A DNA stretch of 6,470 bases, from contig JACQFM010000055.1 in assembly GCA_016200035.1 (NCBI GenBank), forward strand, positions 1-6,470, given 5' to 3'. This DNA comes from Nitrososphaerota archaeon (GTDB taxonomy: Archaea; Thermoproteota; Nitrososphaeria; Nitrososphaerales; Nitrosopumilaceae). Position 1 is the first letter of the stretch, and every line of letters starts with the position of its first letter. A program made the translations under genes and the position numbers. This document shows, in pieces, positions 1 through 5,791 of this stretch. Under the pieces are notes generated by a model that was not told the origin of the DNA, did not search any database, and saw only the letters and a list, made by a program, of their open reading frames with translations.

Positions 1-278
1 ATCTTGGAAGAGTCACTGACTGGAATCTGGAGACAACCTGTTTTGTAAAATTCGGGGATGAATACAAGAGGTTTCTTAGAACATGTGATTTGTATGCATT
101 AGCACCTGATGATTTTAAAAGTGACAAAAAAACAATATCAACTGTAACTGTAATAAAATATGGAAATGACTATAGATTATTTGCAGCAAGTAAGTATTTT
201 GATGCATTAAATCTAGCCGGTGATGCACAAGTAGCATACATAAGTTCTACCTGGAAAAATTATACCGCACCGGTTTGA
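1..278 (+). CDS. C-terminal fragment of an unrecognised protein with a two-copy internal repeat (5' partial)
   Basis: The frame is open from the left edge (first complete codon at 3) to a TGA at 276-278, giving 91 residues. It has no in-frame ATG. The only near-start codon is a TTG at 90, which falls inside a repeat, so this is most likely the end of a longer gene beginning outside the window. I do not recognise a family. The visible structure is a duplication with a 36-residue period: residues 15-33 (VKFGDEYKRF and following) align with residues 51-69 (IKYGNDYRLF and following). They share K, G, Y, F and a final AL, and each is preceded by a Thr-rich, beta-prone stretch. No membrane segment or metal-binding motif is visible. 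It is separated by 94 bases from the next gene and need not be functionally linked to it. Confidence 0.6.
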   Translation, partial: LGRVTDWNLETTCFVKFGDEYKRFLRTCDLYALAPDDFKSDKKTISTVTVIKYGNDYRLFAASKYFDALNLAGDAQVAYISSTWKNYTAPV

Positions 279-294
279 GTGTCTTCAATCCGAT

Positions 295-311
295 AAAAAG
301 TAATAATTAAA
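295..311 (+). promoter_or_regulatory. Weak TATA-like candidate upstream of nnrE
   Basis: An A/T-only stretch (core TAATAATTAA at 301-310) in the 94-base spacer is the best candidate for an archaeal TATA box driving the plus-strand cluster. It would place the transcript start near 330 and leave a leader of about 40 bases. A second option is TTATTT at 342-347, about 28 bases before the ATG, which would give a nearly leaderless message. Neither matches the consensus well. Confidence 0.25.
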
Positions 312-330
312 ACACACAATCGGCACTCTT

Positions 331-360
331 TGGTAAAGCCCTTATTTGCCAGCAATTTTT
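331..360 (+). terminator. Possible hairpin plus T-run after the left-edge gene
   Basis: TGGTAAA (331-337) can pair with TTTGCCA (345-351) around a 7-base loop, with one G-U pair, and a run of five T follows at 356-360. This resembles a weak intrinsic terminator for the gene ending at 278. Archaeal termination relies mainly on the U-run, so the hairpin may be incidental. It ends only 12 bases before the ATG of the next gene, so it could instead lie in that gene's leader. Confidence 0.3.
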
Positions 361-372
361 CTGTACTTGTAT

Positions 373-1023
373 ATGGATATAACAGTAAAGCAGATGATGC
401 AAATAGAAGAAAATGGCCATCAAATGGGTTTTCTTAGAAAATTCATGATGGAAAATGCTGGCGCAGCTGCTGCAAGATATCTGTCAGAAAGATTCTCTAA
501 CATTTCTTCAAAAAGGATTCTAATCTTTGCGGGTCTAGGCAACAACGGTGGAGACGCATTTGTTGTGGCTCGACATTTGGCGGGATTTGGTTGTGTTGTG
601 AAGGTAATATTGTTGGGCAGTCCGACTAAAATAAGAACTGATGAAGCAAAGACAAACTGGAAAATCCTAGAGAGCATGAATTCAGTAGATTTGATTGTCA
701 CATCTGACGTAAGGGAGCTGAATCTAAATGCGGATATTATTGTTGACGGAATCTTGGGAACTGGAATTTCAGGAAAATTAAGGGAACCATACGCCTCTGC
801 AATTGACCAAATTAATAAATCGCCTGCCTTCAAACTTGCCTTGGACGTCCCTTCTGGTCTAGATCCAGATACAGGTCTGGTCGATGACAAGTGTGTAAAG
901 GCTGATGTAACTATAACATTTCACAAAATGAAGATTGGTATGCCTAGGCGAAGGGAAGCATGCGGAAATATCATTGTACAAAAAATAGGTATTCCACCAG
1001 AGGCTGAGGCTGGTGTACTGTGA
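373..1023 (+). CDS. nnrE: NAD(P)H-hydrate epimerase, stand-alone YjeF_N domain
   Basis: Predicted to interconvert the R and S forms of hydrated NADH/NADPH (NADHX/NADPHX), so that an ADP- or ATP-dependent dehydratase (NnrD) can restore the cofactor; a cytosolic repair enzyme. The 216-residue protein is one YjeF_N Rossmann-like domain. The signature GLGNNGGD is at 54-61, DGILGTG at 125-131, DVPSGLDPDTG at 158-168, and ADVTITFHKMKIG at 177-189, all matching the family. The ATG at 373 is preferred: an in-frame TTG at 346 would add nine residues (MPAIFLYLY) absent from typical family members and would start inside a possible hairpin. No clear Shine-Dalgarno sequence precedes it. The C-terminal NnrD kinase-like domain that is fused in many bacteria and archaea is absent, so the dehydratase must be encoded elsewhere. 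The gene end overlaps the next start by four bases (GTGA). Confidence 0.9.
   Translation: MDITVKQMMQIEENGHQMGFLRKFMMENAGAAAARYLSERFSNISSKRILIFAGLGNNGGDAFVVARHLAGFGCVVKVILLGSPTKIRTDEAKTNWKILESMNSVDLIVTSDVRELNLNADIIVDGILGTGISGKLREPYASAIDQINKSPAFKLALDVPSGLDPDTGLVDDKCVKADVTITFHKMKIGMPRRREACGNIIVQKIGIPPEAEAGVL
1012..1015 (+). promoter_or_regulatory. Shine-Dalgarno-like GGTG for the MBL hydrolase
   Basis: GGTG, complementary to the conserved 3' end of 16S rRNA, lies four bases before the GTG start at 1020, inside the end of nnrE. It supports the GTG start and translation coupled to the upstream gene. Confidence 0.45.
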
Positions 1024-1634
1024 AAGTTCATCAGCTTCAAGTGGGTGATATGCAAAACTTCACCTATATTGTGGAAGATGAAGAAACCAATGAAGCCATA
1101 GTAATAGATCCTTCCTGGGATCTCCTTGAAGTATTGAAAATCATTGAGAGAAACAATTTGAAGGTAAAATACATTGTCAACACACACCACCACTTTGATC
1201 ACACATTAGGAAATGAGGCTATGACAAAAGCAACAGGAGCAAAGATAGTTCAACACAAAGCATCTGCGTTAAGAAGTGATCTTAAGGTATCAGACGGTGA
1301 TATTATCAACTTTGGCAATTCAGAGCTAAGAGTTCTCTACACACCTGGCCATTCAAAAGATAGCGTATGCTTAGTCGGTGATGGAAAAATTTTCACAGGA
1401 GATACGCTATTTGTGGGAAATTGTGGTAGAGTAGATCTTCTTGGCGGAAGCTCAAGAGAGCTTTATCACAGTCTGTTTGATGTCATATGTAAGCAAGATG
1501 AAACATTGGAGCTATTTCCAGGTCATAACTATGGACAATCTACAACATCTACAATACTCAAGGAAAAAAGGTCGAATTTTGTCCTTCAGCCCAGAACAGA
1601 GGAGGAGTTTATGCAATTTATGAATAGTGAATAA
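1020..1634 (+). CDS. Metallo-beta-lactamase-fold hydrolase, glyoxalase II / persulfide dioxygenase-like
   Basis: A 204-residue single-domain MBL-fold enzyme. The metal ligands are all visible: HxHxDH at H56, H58, D60 and H61, then H111 (TPGHS), D128 (TGDTLF) and H169 (FPGHNYG). This is the full set for a dinuclear site as in glyoxalase II (GloB). The stretch GDTLFVGNCGR at 127-137 and the C-terminal PGHNYG...STI...LQPRTEEEF pattern place it in the GloB/ETHE1-like branch. The glutathione-binding C-terminal helical domain of classical glyoxalase II (about 260 residues) is missing. Most archaea lack glutathione, so the substrate is probably another thioester or a low-molecular-weight persulfide; this is inference. 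ETHE1-type enzymes bind a single iron through three of these ligands, so sequence alone does not separate the two activities. The start is GTG, overlapping the nnrE stop as GTGA, which suggests translational coupling. Confidence 0.88.
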   Translation: MKVHQLQVGDMQNFTYIVEDEETNEAIVIDPSWDLLEVLKIIERNNLKVKYIVNTHHHFDHTLGNEAMTKATGAKIVQHKASALRSDLKVSDGDIINFGNSELRVLYTPGHSKDSVCLVGDGKIFTGDTLFVGNCGRVDLLGGSSRELYHSLFDVICKQDETLELFPGHNYGQSTTSTILKEKRSNFVLQPRTEEEFMQFMNSE

Positions 1635-1637
1635 GCT

Positions 1638-2699
1638 ATGACAGATATTGAAATTCTAGGAAATAAAGACAAAGGAGAGGAATTCATAAAAAAAATAAAA
1701 AATAAAAAATTTCTTTTCTCGTTTGTAATATCTTATACTGAAACCTGTGAAATTCCTGGAATAACTGTTGCGGGGGCTAATCCAGATTTGCTGAAATTTA
1801 CTGCAGCAGCTGATGCTGAATTTATTCACTATGGATATTGCAAAAGTATAAAATCAATTCCAATGACGCCGGATGGTAAACCAACCCCAGCACTTTTAAC
1901 CAAGGTGGCACTTGAGGCTGCAAGTATACCCACTTTTGTAGTAAACGCTGGTAGCAAGGTCACTCCTCAACTACCAACAATAGAACTTGACTTAAAGCCA
2001 GGAAAGAACATAGCACAGGAGACTGCTCTAGATCAAGATTTAGTACGAAAAGCAGTTGAATATGGAAGAATAGTTGGCAGGTCTCTTGGCTCTTCTACTG
2101 ACTGCCTTATAATAGGAGAAAGTATTCCAGGAGGCACCACTACTGCACTTGGAATTTTAACAGGATTGGGAATACAATCATCTGTGAGTAGTAGCATGCC
2201 CAAAAATCCAACAAGCTTGAAAAATGAAACAGTTAGAACGGCACTAAAAAGAATTCAAACAAGGGATCCATTCGATATAGTTTCAGAGGTTGGTGATCCT
2301 ATGATTCCATCAGTAGCGGGAATACTGAGCACAGCATCAGAATCGACAAACGTAATATTGGCAGGCGGTACACAAATGGCAGCCGTTTTGGCTTTTGCAA
2401 AAAGTACTGGTTTTAACGAAAAGAACACTGTAATAGGAACAACGTCTTACATCATTGATGATGAAACAGCTAATCTAGTTGACACAGTAAAACAAATTTC
2501 TAACATTCCCATTCTTGTAGCAAAACTAAAACTTGCAGATTCCAAAATTGCAGGTCTTCGTTCTTACGCAGAAGGTTTTGTAAAAGAAGGTGTTGGTGCT
2601 GGAGGAACATCAATTGCATGTATGCTAAAAACTGGTATTGATACTGAAAGACTTCTATCCTTGACAGAAAAAGAATATGGAAGAATTACTTCACGGTAA
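1638..2699 (+). CDS. cobT: Archaeal CobT-like nicotinate-nucleotide phosphoribosyltransferase (TIGR00303/UPF0284 family)
   Basis: Likely transfers the phosphoribosyl group of nicotinate mononucleotide to a lower-ligand base such as 5,6-dimethylbenzimidazole, giving alpha-ribazole phosphate for late cobamide (B12) assembly in the cytosol. The length, 353 residues, is normal for the archaeal family. Visible family features are the Gly-rich GITVAGANPDL near 41-51, the VVNAGSK region at 101-107, the nucleotide/phosphate-binding-like loop GESIPGGTTTALGIL at 160-174, the VGDPMIPSVAGI segment at 218-229, ILAGGTQMAAV at 240-250 and the Gly-rich GVGAGGTSI near 318-326. The ATG at 1638 follows the hydrolase stop by three bases, so the two genes are probably co-transcribed; no Shine-Dalgarno sequence is clear. 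The N-terminus contains a Lys-rich stretch encoded by a long A-tract. The 3' end overlaps the end of glmS by 14 bases. The family was long annotated as uncharacterised, so the exact base used is uncertain. Confidence 0.82.
   Translation: MTDIEILGNKDKGEEFIKKIKNKKFLFSFVISYTETCEIPGITVAGANPDLLKFTAAADAEFIHYGYCKSIKSIPMTPDGKPTPALLTKVALEAASIPTFVVNAGSKVTPQLPTIELDLKPGKNIAQETALDQDLVRKAVEYGRIVGRSLGSSTDCLIIGESIPGGTTTALGILTGLGIQSSVSSSMPKNPTSLKNETVRTALKRIQTRDPFDIVSEVGDPMIPSVAGILSTASESTNVILAGGTQMAAVLAFAKSTGFNEKNTVIGTTSYIIDDETANLVDTVKQISNIPILVAKLKLADSKIAGLRSYAEGFVKEGVGAGGTSIACMLKTGIDTERLLSLTEKEYGRITSR
1688..1709 (+). repeat. A-tract low-complexity stretch inside cobT
   Basis: A run of eight A, a T, six A, a T and six A codes for the Lys-rich residues around 17-24 of the CobT-like protein. 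It lies in the variable N-terminal part before the first family motif. Such tracts are prone to polymerase or transcriptional slippage. The frame is intact here. Confidence 0.8.
2668..2672 (-). terminator. Possible T-run terminator of glmS inside cobT
   Basis: On the minus strand the sequence reads TCTTTTTCTG starting 13 bases beyond the glmS stop codon. A short U-run downstream of a stop is a plausible archaeal termination signal, and no intergenic space exists for another. It is only five T and lies within coding sequence of the opposite gene, so the call is weak. Confidence 0.25.
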
Positions 2700-4446
2700 C
2701 GGATTTGGCTAGATTTCTTGGATAATCTGGGTCCGTATCCTTTTCAATTGCAGAATAGTACGCAAGTAGTTGAATAGGTATTATCTCAATAAGTGGGAAC
2801 AAAGCCTCTGATATTGTCGGAATCTCAATCCAGTAGTCGTATACTTCATTTGGTCTGTCTGAGATTCCTAATATTTTTGCACCACGGGCCTTGATTTCAT
2901 GAGCACTTGCTAAAGTATCAGTATAGGTCGAATCATTCGGGTTTATTATTATGACATAGACATTTGAATCCATGAGGGCTAATGGACCATGTTTAAGCTC
3001 GCCGCCGGGAAGACCTTCTGCATGAATGTAAGTAATCTCTTTTAGCTTAAGTGATGCTTCTAAGGCAACGGGAAAATGAATTCCTCTTCCTAGTACATAG
3101 ATGTCAGAGATGTCCTTTAGTTTTTTTGCAATAGATTGAATCTTTGAATGATCAGATAGTATTTTGTATATTGATTCTGAAACCTTGTTAAAATCTAATC
3201 CCATGCATCCTCCGCAGAGCTTGTCAGCAATTTTATAAAGTATTGCAAGCTGGGAGGTAAAGCTCTTTGTTGCTGCCACCCCAATTTCAGGACCACAATT
3301 CAATCCTACAGAGATGGAAGATCTTTGTACTAGTGATGAAGTCATTATATTTACAATGGAAACTATTTTTGCGCCGTCTTTCTTGGCAATATCCACAGCT
3401 TCTAGCACGTCAGCACTTTCACCACTCTGAGAAACCGCAATTAGTATGGACTGGTGATCAAAATAATTGGGTGAATACTGCACTTCACTAGAAATGAGTG
3501 GTTCTATCTTTATTTTTGCGTACTTTGAGAAAAGATGTTTTGCAACAAGTGCCGCATTATAACTAGTGCCGCTTCCTGTAATGTAAAGATTTTTCGCATG
3601 TTTTACAAATTCTGTAATTAGATCTAGCTCAAGCTTTGTATTGTCACCAGCTTTCAATATTGTGATAGGCTGTTCTGAAATTTCTTTTAGCGTAAAGTGT
3701 GCATAATCGCCTTTATATGCATCAGCAAGCTCTTTTGATACTTTTGTAATCTGGTGTTGTACTGGATTCCCCTCAAAATCAAATATCTGAATCCCTGTAG
3801 AATTTATTATGACAAACTCTCGGTTATCTTGATAAATTACTTCGTCCGTATGTTCTATGAATCCCAAGACATCGCTTGAAATGAAATATCCGCCTTTGCC
3901 AACCCCAATTATTAAGGGCTCATGCAATCTAGCCGCAGCCAATGTTCCATCTTCAAACACTGCTACAAAGGCATAATTTCCTTTTAACTGGTCTACAGTG
4001 GACACCATGGACTTTTTAATTTCTTTTGTCTGATCAAAATTGTATTGTAAGAGATTTGCAATAGCCTCGCTGTCTGTTTCACTTTTGAAAACATATCCTT
4101 TTTGTTGAAGATCTTTCTTCAAATCTGCATAATTATCAATTATTCCGTTATGGACTATTGCCAATTCACCAGAGCTTGAAGGATGAGGATGAGCATTTGA
4201 CTCTGTTACAACGCCATGGGTTGCCCACCTAGTATGTCCTATACCCACAGTTCCAGAAAGTGCGTCAAGCTGTGCAGCACTATTTACCTCAGCGACTTTT
4301 CCTACACCTTTCCTTACTGAGATTTGATTTTCAGAAAAGGTAGCAACTCCAACACTATCATATCCTCTATACTCCATCCGTTTTAACCCTCTTACTAGAA
4401 TTGGTGCAGCTTGATTTGCACCAAGATAACCAATTATTGAACACAT
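2686..4446 (-). CDS. glmS: Glutamine--fructose-6-phosphate aminotransferase (isomerizing)
   Basis: Makes glucosamine-6-phosphate from fructose-6-phosphate and glutamine, the first step towards UDP-GlcNAc and archaeal surface glycans. The 586 residues (E. coli enzyme about 609) contain a class II glutaminase domain (about 2-220) and two SIS sugar-isomerase domains (about 280-410 and 440-570). Cys2 follows the initiator Met and becomes the N-terminal nucleophile. GHTRWATHG at 70-78 and HNGIIDNY at 99-106 are glutaminase motifs. GSGTSYNAAL (291-300), SQSGESADVL (339-348) and GPEIGVAATKSFTSQL (385-400) mark SIS1. KLKE (467-470), GELKHGP (482-488, His486 matching the catalytic His504 of E. coli) and the C-terminal AKSVTVK, with Lys581 matching catalytic Lys603, mark SIS2. 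The bacterial AEAYAAGE is AEGLPGGE here. It lies 49 bases downstream of rps4 on the same strand. Its last 15 bases overlap the convergent cobT by 14 bases. Confidence 0.96.
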   Translation of the reverse strand: MCSIIGYLGANQAAPILVRGLKRMEYRGYDSVGVATFSENQISVRKGVGKVAEVNSAAQLDALSGTVGIGHTRWATHGVVTESNAHPHPSSSGELAIVHNGIIDNYADLKKDLQQKGYVFKSETDSEAIANLLQYNFDQTKEIKKSMVSTVDQLKGNYAFVAVFEDGTLAAARLHEPLIIGVGKGGYFISSDVLGFIEHTDEVIYQDNREFVIINSTGIQIFDFEGNPVQHQITKVSKELADAYKGDYAHFTLKEISEQPITILKAGDNTKLELDLITEFVKHAKNLYITGSGTSYNAALVAKHLFSKYAKIKIEPLISSEVQYSPNYFDHQSILIAVSQSGESADVLEAVDIAKKDGAKIVSIVNIMTSSLVQRSSISVGLNCGPEIGVAATKSFTSQLAILYKIADKLCGGCMGLDFNKVSESIYKILSDHSKIQSIAKKLKDISDIYVLGRGIHFPVALEASLKLKEITYIHAEGLPGGELKHGPLALMDSNVYVIIINPNDSTYTDTLASAHEIKARGAKILGISDRPNEVYDYWIEIPTISEALFPLIEIIPIQLLAYYSAIEKDTDPDYPRNLAKSVTVK

Positions 4447-4481
4447 GATTGATCTTATCTATTCTCCAAATAATAATAATT

Positions 4482-4492
4482 GTGTATAAGTT
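4482..4492 (-). promoter_or_regulatory. TATA-like candidate for glmS
   Basis: In the 49-base gap after rps4 the minus strand reads AACTTATACAC, centred about 41 bases before the glmS ATG. Initiation about 25 bases downstream would leave a leader of roughly 15 bases. The gap is otherwise AT-rich with no good Shine-Dalgarno sequence: a GGAG at 4467-4464 is too far from the ATG. glmS may therefore have its own promoter as well as read-through from the ribosomal genes. Confidence 0.3.
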
Positions 4493-4495
4493 ATC

Positions 4496-5029
4496 TCACT
4501 TTTGCAGTTGTTCAGGAGTGACTGCCTCAACTGCCTCTCTTGTCTGTTCCTCTCTCGTTCCAGAAATAAGTCGAATTTGGTTTTCTTCTTCAACTTTGAC
4601 TATATATGACGGAACCGTAACTACTCTATCTCCAATCATGATGTGACCATGAACTACAGCTTGCCTTGCCTGATATGGGCTTTTAGCAAATCCCTTTTTC
4701 TGGATCACTGTCTGCAGTCTGCGAGAAAGAAGATCAGTTACTTTCAAATTTAAAACATCATCAAGCGTAGAGTTTTCTTTTACTAATCCTACTCTTGTCA
4801 AAGATTTCATAAGAGCTGGTTCCTTTTTTTCCCTTACTTCCTGAGTCAAAGCCAACAATGATCTTGCCTGATTTCTTACCCTTGAAAGTTCAGTATGAGC
4901 CTTCCATAGCTCACGTTTATTTTTTAACCCAAAGGTACCGAGCACATAGAGTTCTTCATTTAGTAAATCATAGTTCAGAGGTCTCTTTGGCTTTCTCCAA
5001 ATTTTACGAGGATTTTTAGGATCTCCCAA
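4496..5029 (-). CDS. rps4: 30S ribosomal protein S4 (archaeal type, uS4), TTG start
   Basis: A primary 16S rRNA-binding protein of the small subunit, needed early in 30S assembly. The 177 residues begin with the archaeal/eukaryotic-type MGDPKNPRKIW instead of the bacterial start. They continue with the helical N-terminal Ribosomal_S4 region (KRELWKAHTELSRVRNQAR at 38-56). The S4 RNA-binding domain follows at about 102-165, containing SRRLQTVIQKKGFAKSP (102-118), QARQAVVHGHIMIGD (120-134) and the VVTVPSYIV strand. A short acidic/glutamine tail ends the protein. The start is TTG at 5029-5027: an in-frame TGA abuts it directly upstream (5032-5030) and the first internal Met is residue 74, so no other start is possible. 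The gene follows rps13 by nine bases and is almost certainly co-transcribed with it. Confidence 0.96.
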   Translation of the reverse strand: MGDPKNPRKIWRKPKRPLNYDLLNEELYVLGTFGLKNKRELWKAHTELSRVRNQARSLLALTQEVREKKEPALMKSLTRVGLVKENSTLDDVLNLKVTDLLSRRLQTVIQKKGFAKSPYQARQAVVHGHIMIGDRVVTVPSYIVKVEEENQIRLISGTREEQTREAVEAVTPEQLQK

Positions 5030-5034
5030 TCAAT

Positions 5035-5039
5035 TCACC
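5035..5039 (-). promoter_or_regulatory. Shine-Dalgarno GGTGA of rps4
   Basis: The minus strand carries GGTGA five bases before the TTG start of rps4. Its first G is the last base of the rps13 TAG stop codon. It matches the anti-Shine-Dalgarno end of archaeal 16S rRNA and supports the TTG start and coupling to rps13 translation. Confidence 0.65.
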
Positions 5040-5662
5040 TACTTTGTTGGTTTTTTCTCCGCTGGTTTAGCAGGGGATGCTGGTTTTGTCTCTTTTGAAG
5101 GTGCTGCTGAACCCTTAGCTGGAGTAGCTGTAGTTGTAGCAGTTGGAGCTGGTGCCGCTGCTCCTTCTGCTGGTGCTGCACCCTCGGCAGGAATTGCACC
5201 TGGTGGAAGAATCTTACCTCCCTTTCGTACTCCAACCGCACCGCCCTTTCTTCCTGTTGTACGAGTTCGTTGTCCTCTTACCTTTAATCCATAAGTATGA
5301 CGAAAACCTCTCCAACTGTTTGTATTTTTTTCTCGTTCTATGTCATTTCTAACGTTAAATTCTATATCAGAAGTAATAAGATGCAGATCTTTTCCAGAGT
5401 CAATGTCCTTTCTTCTATTTAGAAACCAAGGAGGGATATGAAAAGACGATGGATTTCGCATTGCCTTTTCTATTGACTCTACCTGAGAGTCAGTTAAAAA
5501 TCCAATATTGCTATTTTGATCTATCTTTAACACATCCAAAATGGCCTTTGCAAAGTTGTAACCAATTCCTCTCACTTGACCGACTCCAATTATCATTTTT
5601 TTTGCTCCAGGAACATCTTTTCCTGCAATCCTTACAATGTGTCTGTACTCTTGTGAAGACAA
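5039..5662 (-). CDS. rps13: 30S ribosomal protein S13 (archaeal type, uS13) with Ala/Pro/Lys-rich C-terminal tail
   Basis: Sits in the head of the 30S subunit and contacts tRNA and the 50S subunit. With the TTG at 5662 the protein has 207 residues and starts MSSQEYRHIVRIAGKDV, the usual archaeal S13 start. The core contains GVGQVRGIGYNFA (26-38), a helix-two-turn-helix-like region, IPPWFLNRR (76-84), and the conserved RGFRHTYGLKVRGQRTRTTG (118-137) with GRKGGAVGV after it. About 57 further residues, from ILPPGA to the end, are unusual: Ala/Pro-rich with PAEGA repeats, then Lys/Pro-rich. The frame is open back to a TTG at 5713, but those 17 extra residues are not family-like and that start would collide with the promoter candidate. 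No in-frame ATG exists before the core, so the start is TTG either way. It is followed after nine bases by rps4. Confidence 0.94.
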   Translation of the reverse strand: MSSQEYRHIVRIAGKDVPGAKKMIIGVGQVRGIGYNFAKAILDVLKIDQNSNIGFLTDSQVESIEKAMRNPSSFHIPPWFLNRRKDIDSGKDLHLITSDIEFNVRNDIEREKNTNSWRGFRHTYGLKVRGQRTRTTGRKGGAVGVRKGGKILPPGAIPAEGAAPAEGAAAPAPTATTTATPAKGSAAPSKETKPASPAKPAEKKPTK

Positions 5663-5687
5663 GTGAGCAAAAATTCCCTTTTCCCCG

Positions 5688-5722
5688 GATAAAAACCATG
5701 CTAAAGCAGACAATACTTTAAA
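5688..5722 (-). promoter_or_regulatory. Promoter region of the rps13-rps4 transcript, two TATA candidates
   Basis: On the minus strand TTTTTATC (5695-5688) lies about 29 bases before the TTG at 5662, the spacing expected for a nearly leaderless message. A second candidate, TTTAAAGTA (5722-5714), preceded by a purine-rich AAAAACGAA that could act as a BRE, would give a leader of about 30 bases. No Shine-Dalgarno sequence lies at proper distance from the TTG, which fits the leaderless option slightly better. Confidence 0.4.
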
Positions 5723-5733
5723 TTCGTTTTTAG

Positions 5734-5742
5734 CTTAATTTA
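5734..5742 (+). promoter_or_regulatory. TATA-like candidate for the AAA+ ATPase gene
   Basis: CTTAATTTA in the divergent spacer is centred about 54 bases before the ATG at 5792. Initiation near 5764 would leave a leader of about 28 bases and would exclude the upstream TTG at 5747 as a start. The match to consensus is moderate. Confidence 0.28.
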
Positions 5743-5791
5743 CCAATTGGAACATGAAATTTCAGACCTTGTAAAACAGGGCTATTCTTCT

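Noticed and set aside
279..372. Possible tRNA or small RNA in the left spacer
   Set aside because: No cloverleaf or conserved tRNA boxes. Only a short CCGAT/ATCGG pairing with a 24-base loop and the hairpin listed above were seen.
420..890. 156-codon open frame on the minus strand
   Set aside because: It lies wholly inside nnrE on the opposite strand, has no recognisable domain, and nnrE shows clear family motifs across the same bases.
921..1202. 93-codon open frame on the minus strand across the nnrE/MBL junction
   Set aside because: It is antisense to two genes with conserved motifs, including the HxHxDH site, and its translation looks like random hydrophobic sequence.
3267..3491. 74-codon plus-strand frame inside glmS
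   Set aside because: Antisense shadow of the SIS1 domain with no start signals or recognisable content.
4449..4646. 65-codon plus-strand frame over the rps4 end
   Set aside because: Its Ser/Leu-rich sequence is what the reverse of the S4 domain gives, and the rps4 assignment is certain.
5035..5241. Gln/Leu-rich minus-strand frame overlapping the S13 tail
   Set aside because: It is an out-of-frame reading of the repetitive Ala/Pro codons. The S13 frame runs through to a stop placed just before the rps4 ribosome-binding site.
5449..5721. 90-codon plus-strand frame inside rps13
   Set aside because: Antisense to the conserved S13 core, with no family resemblance.
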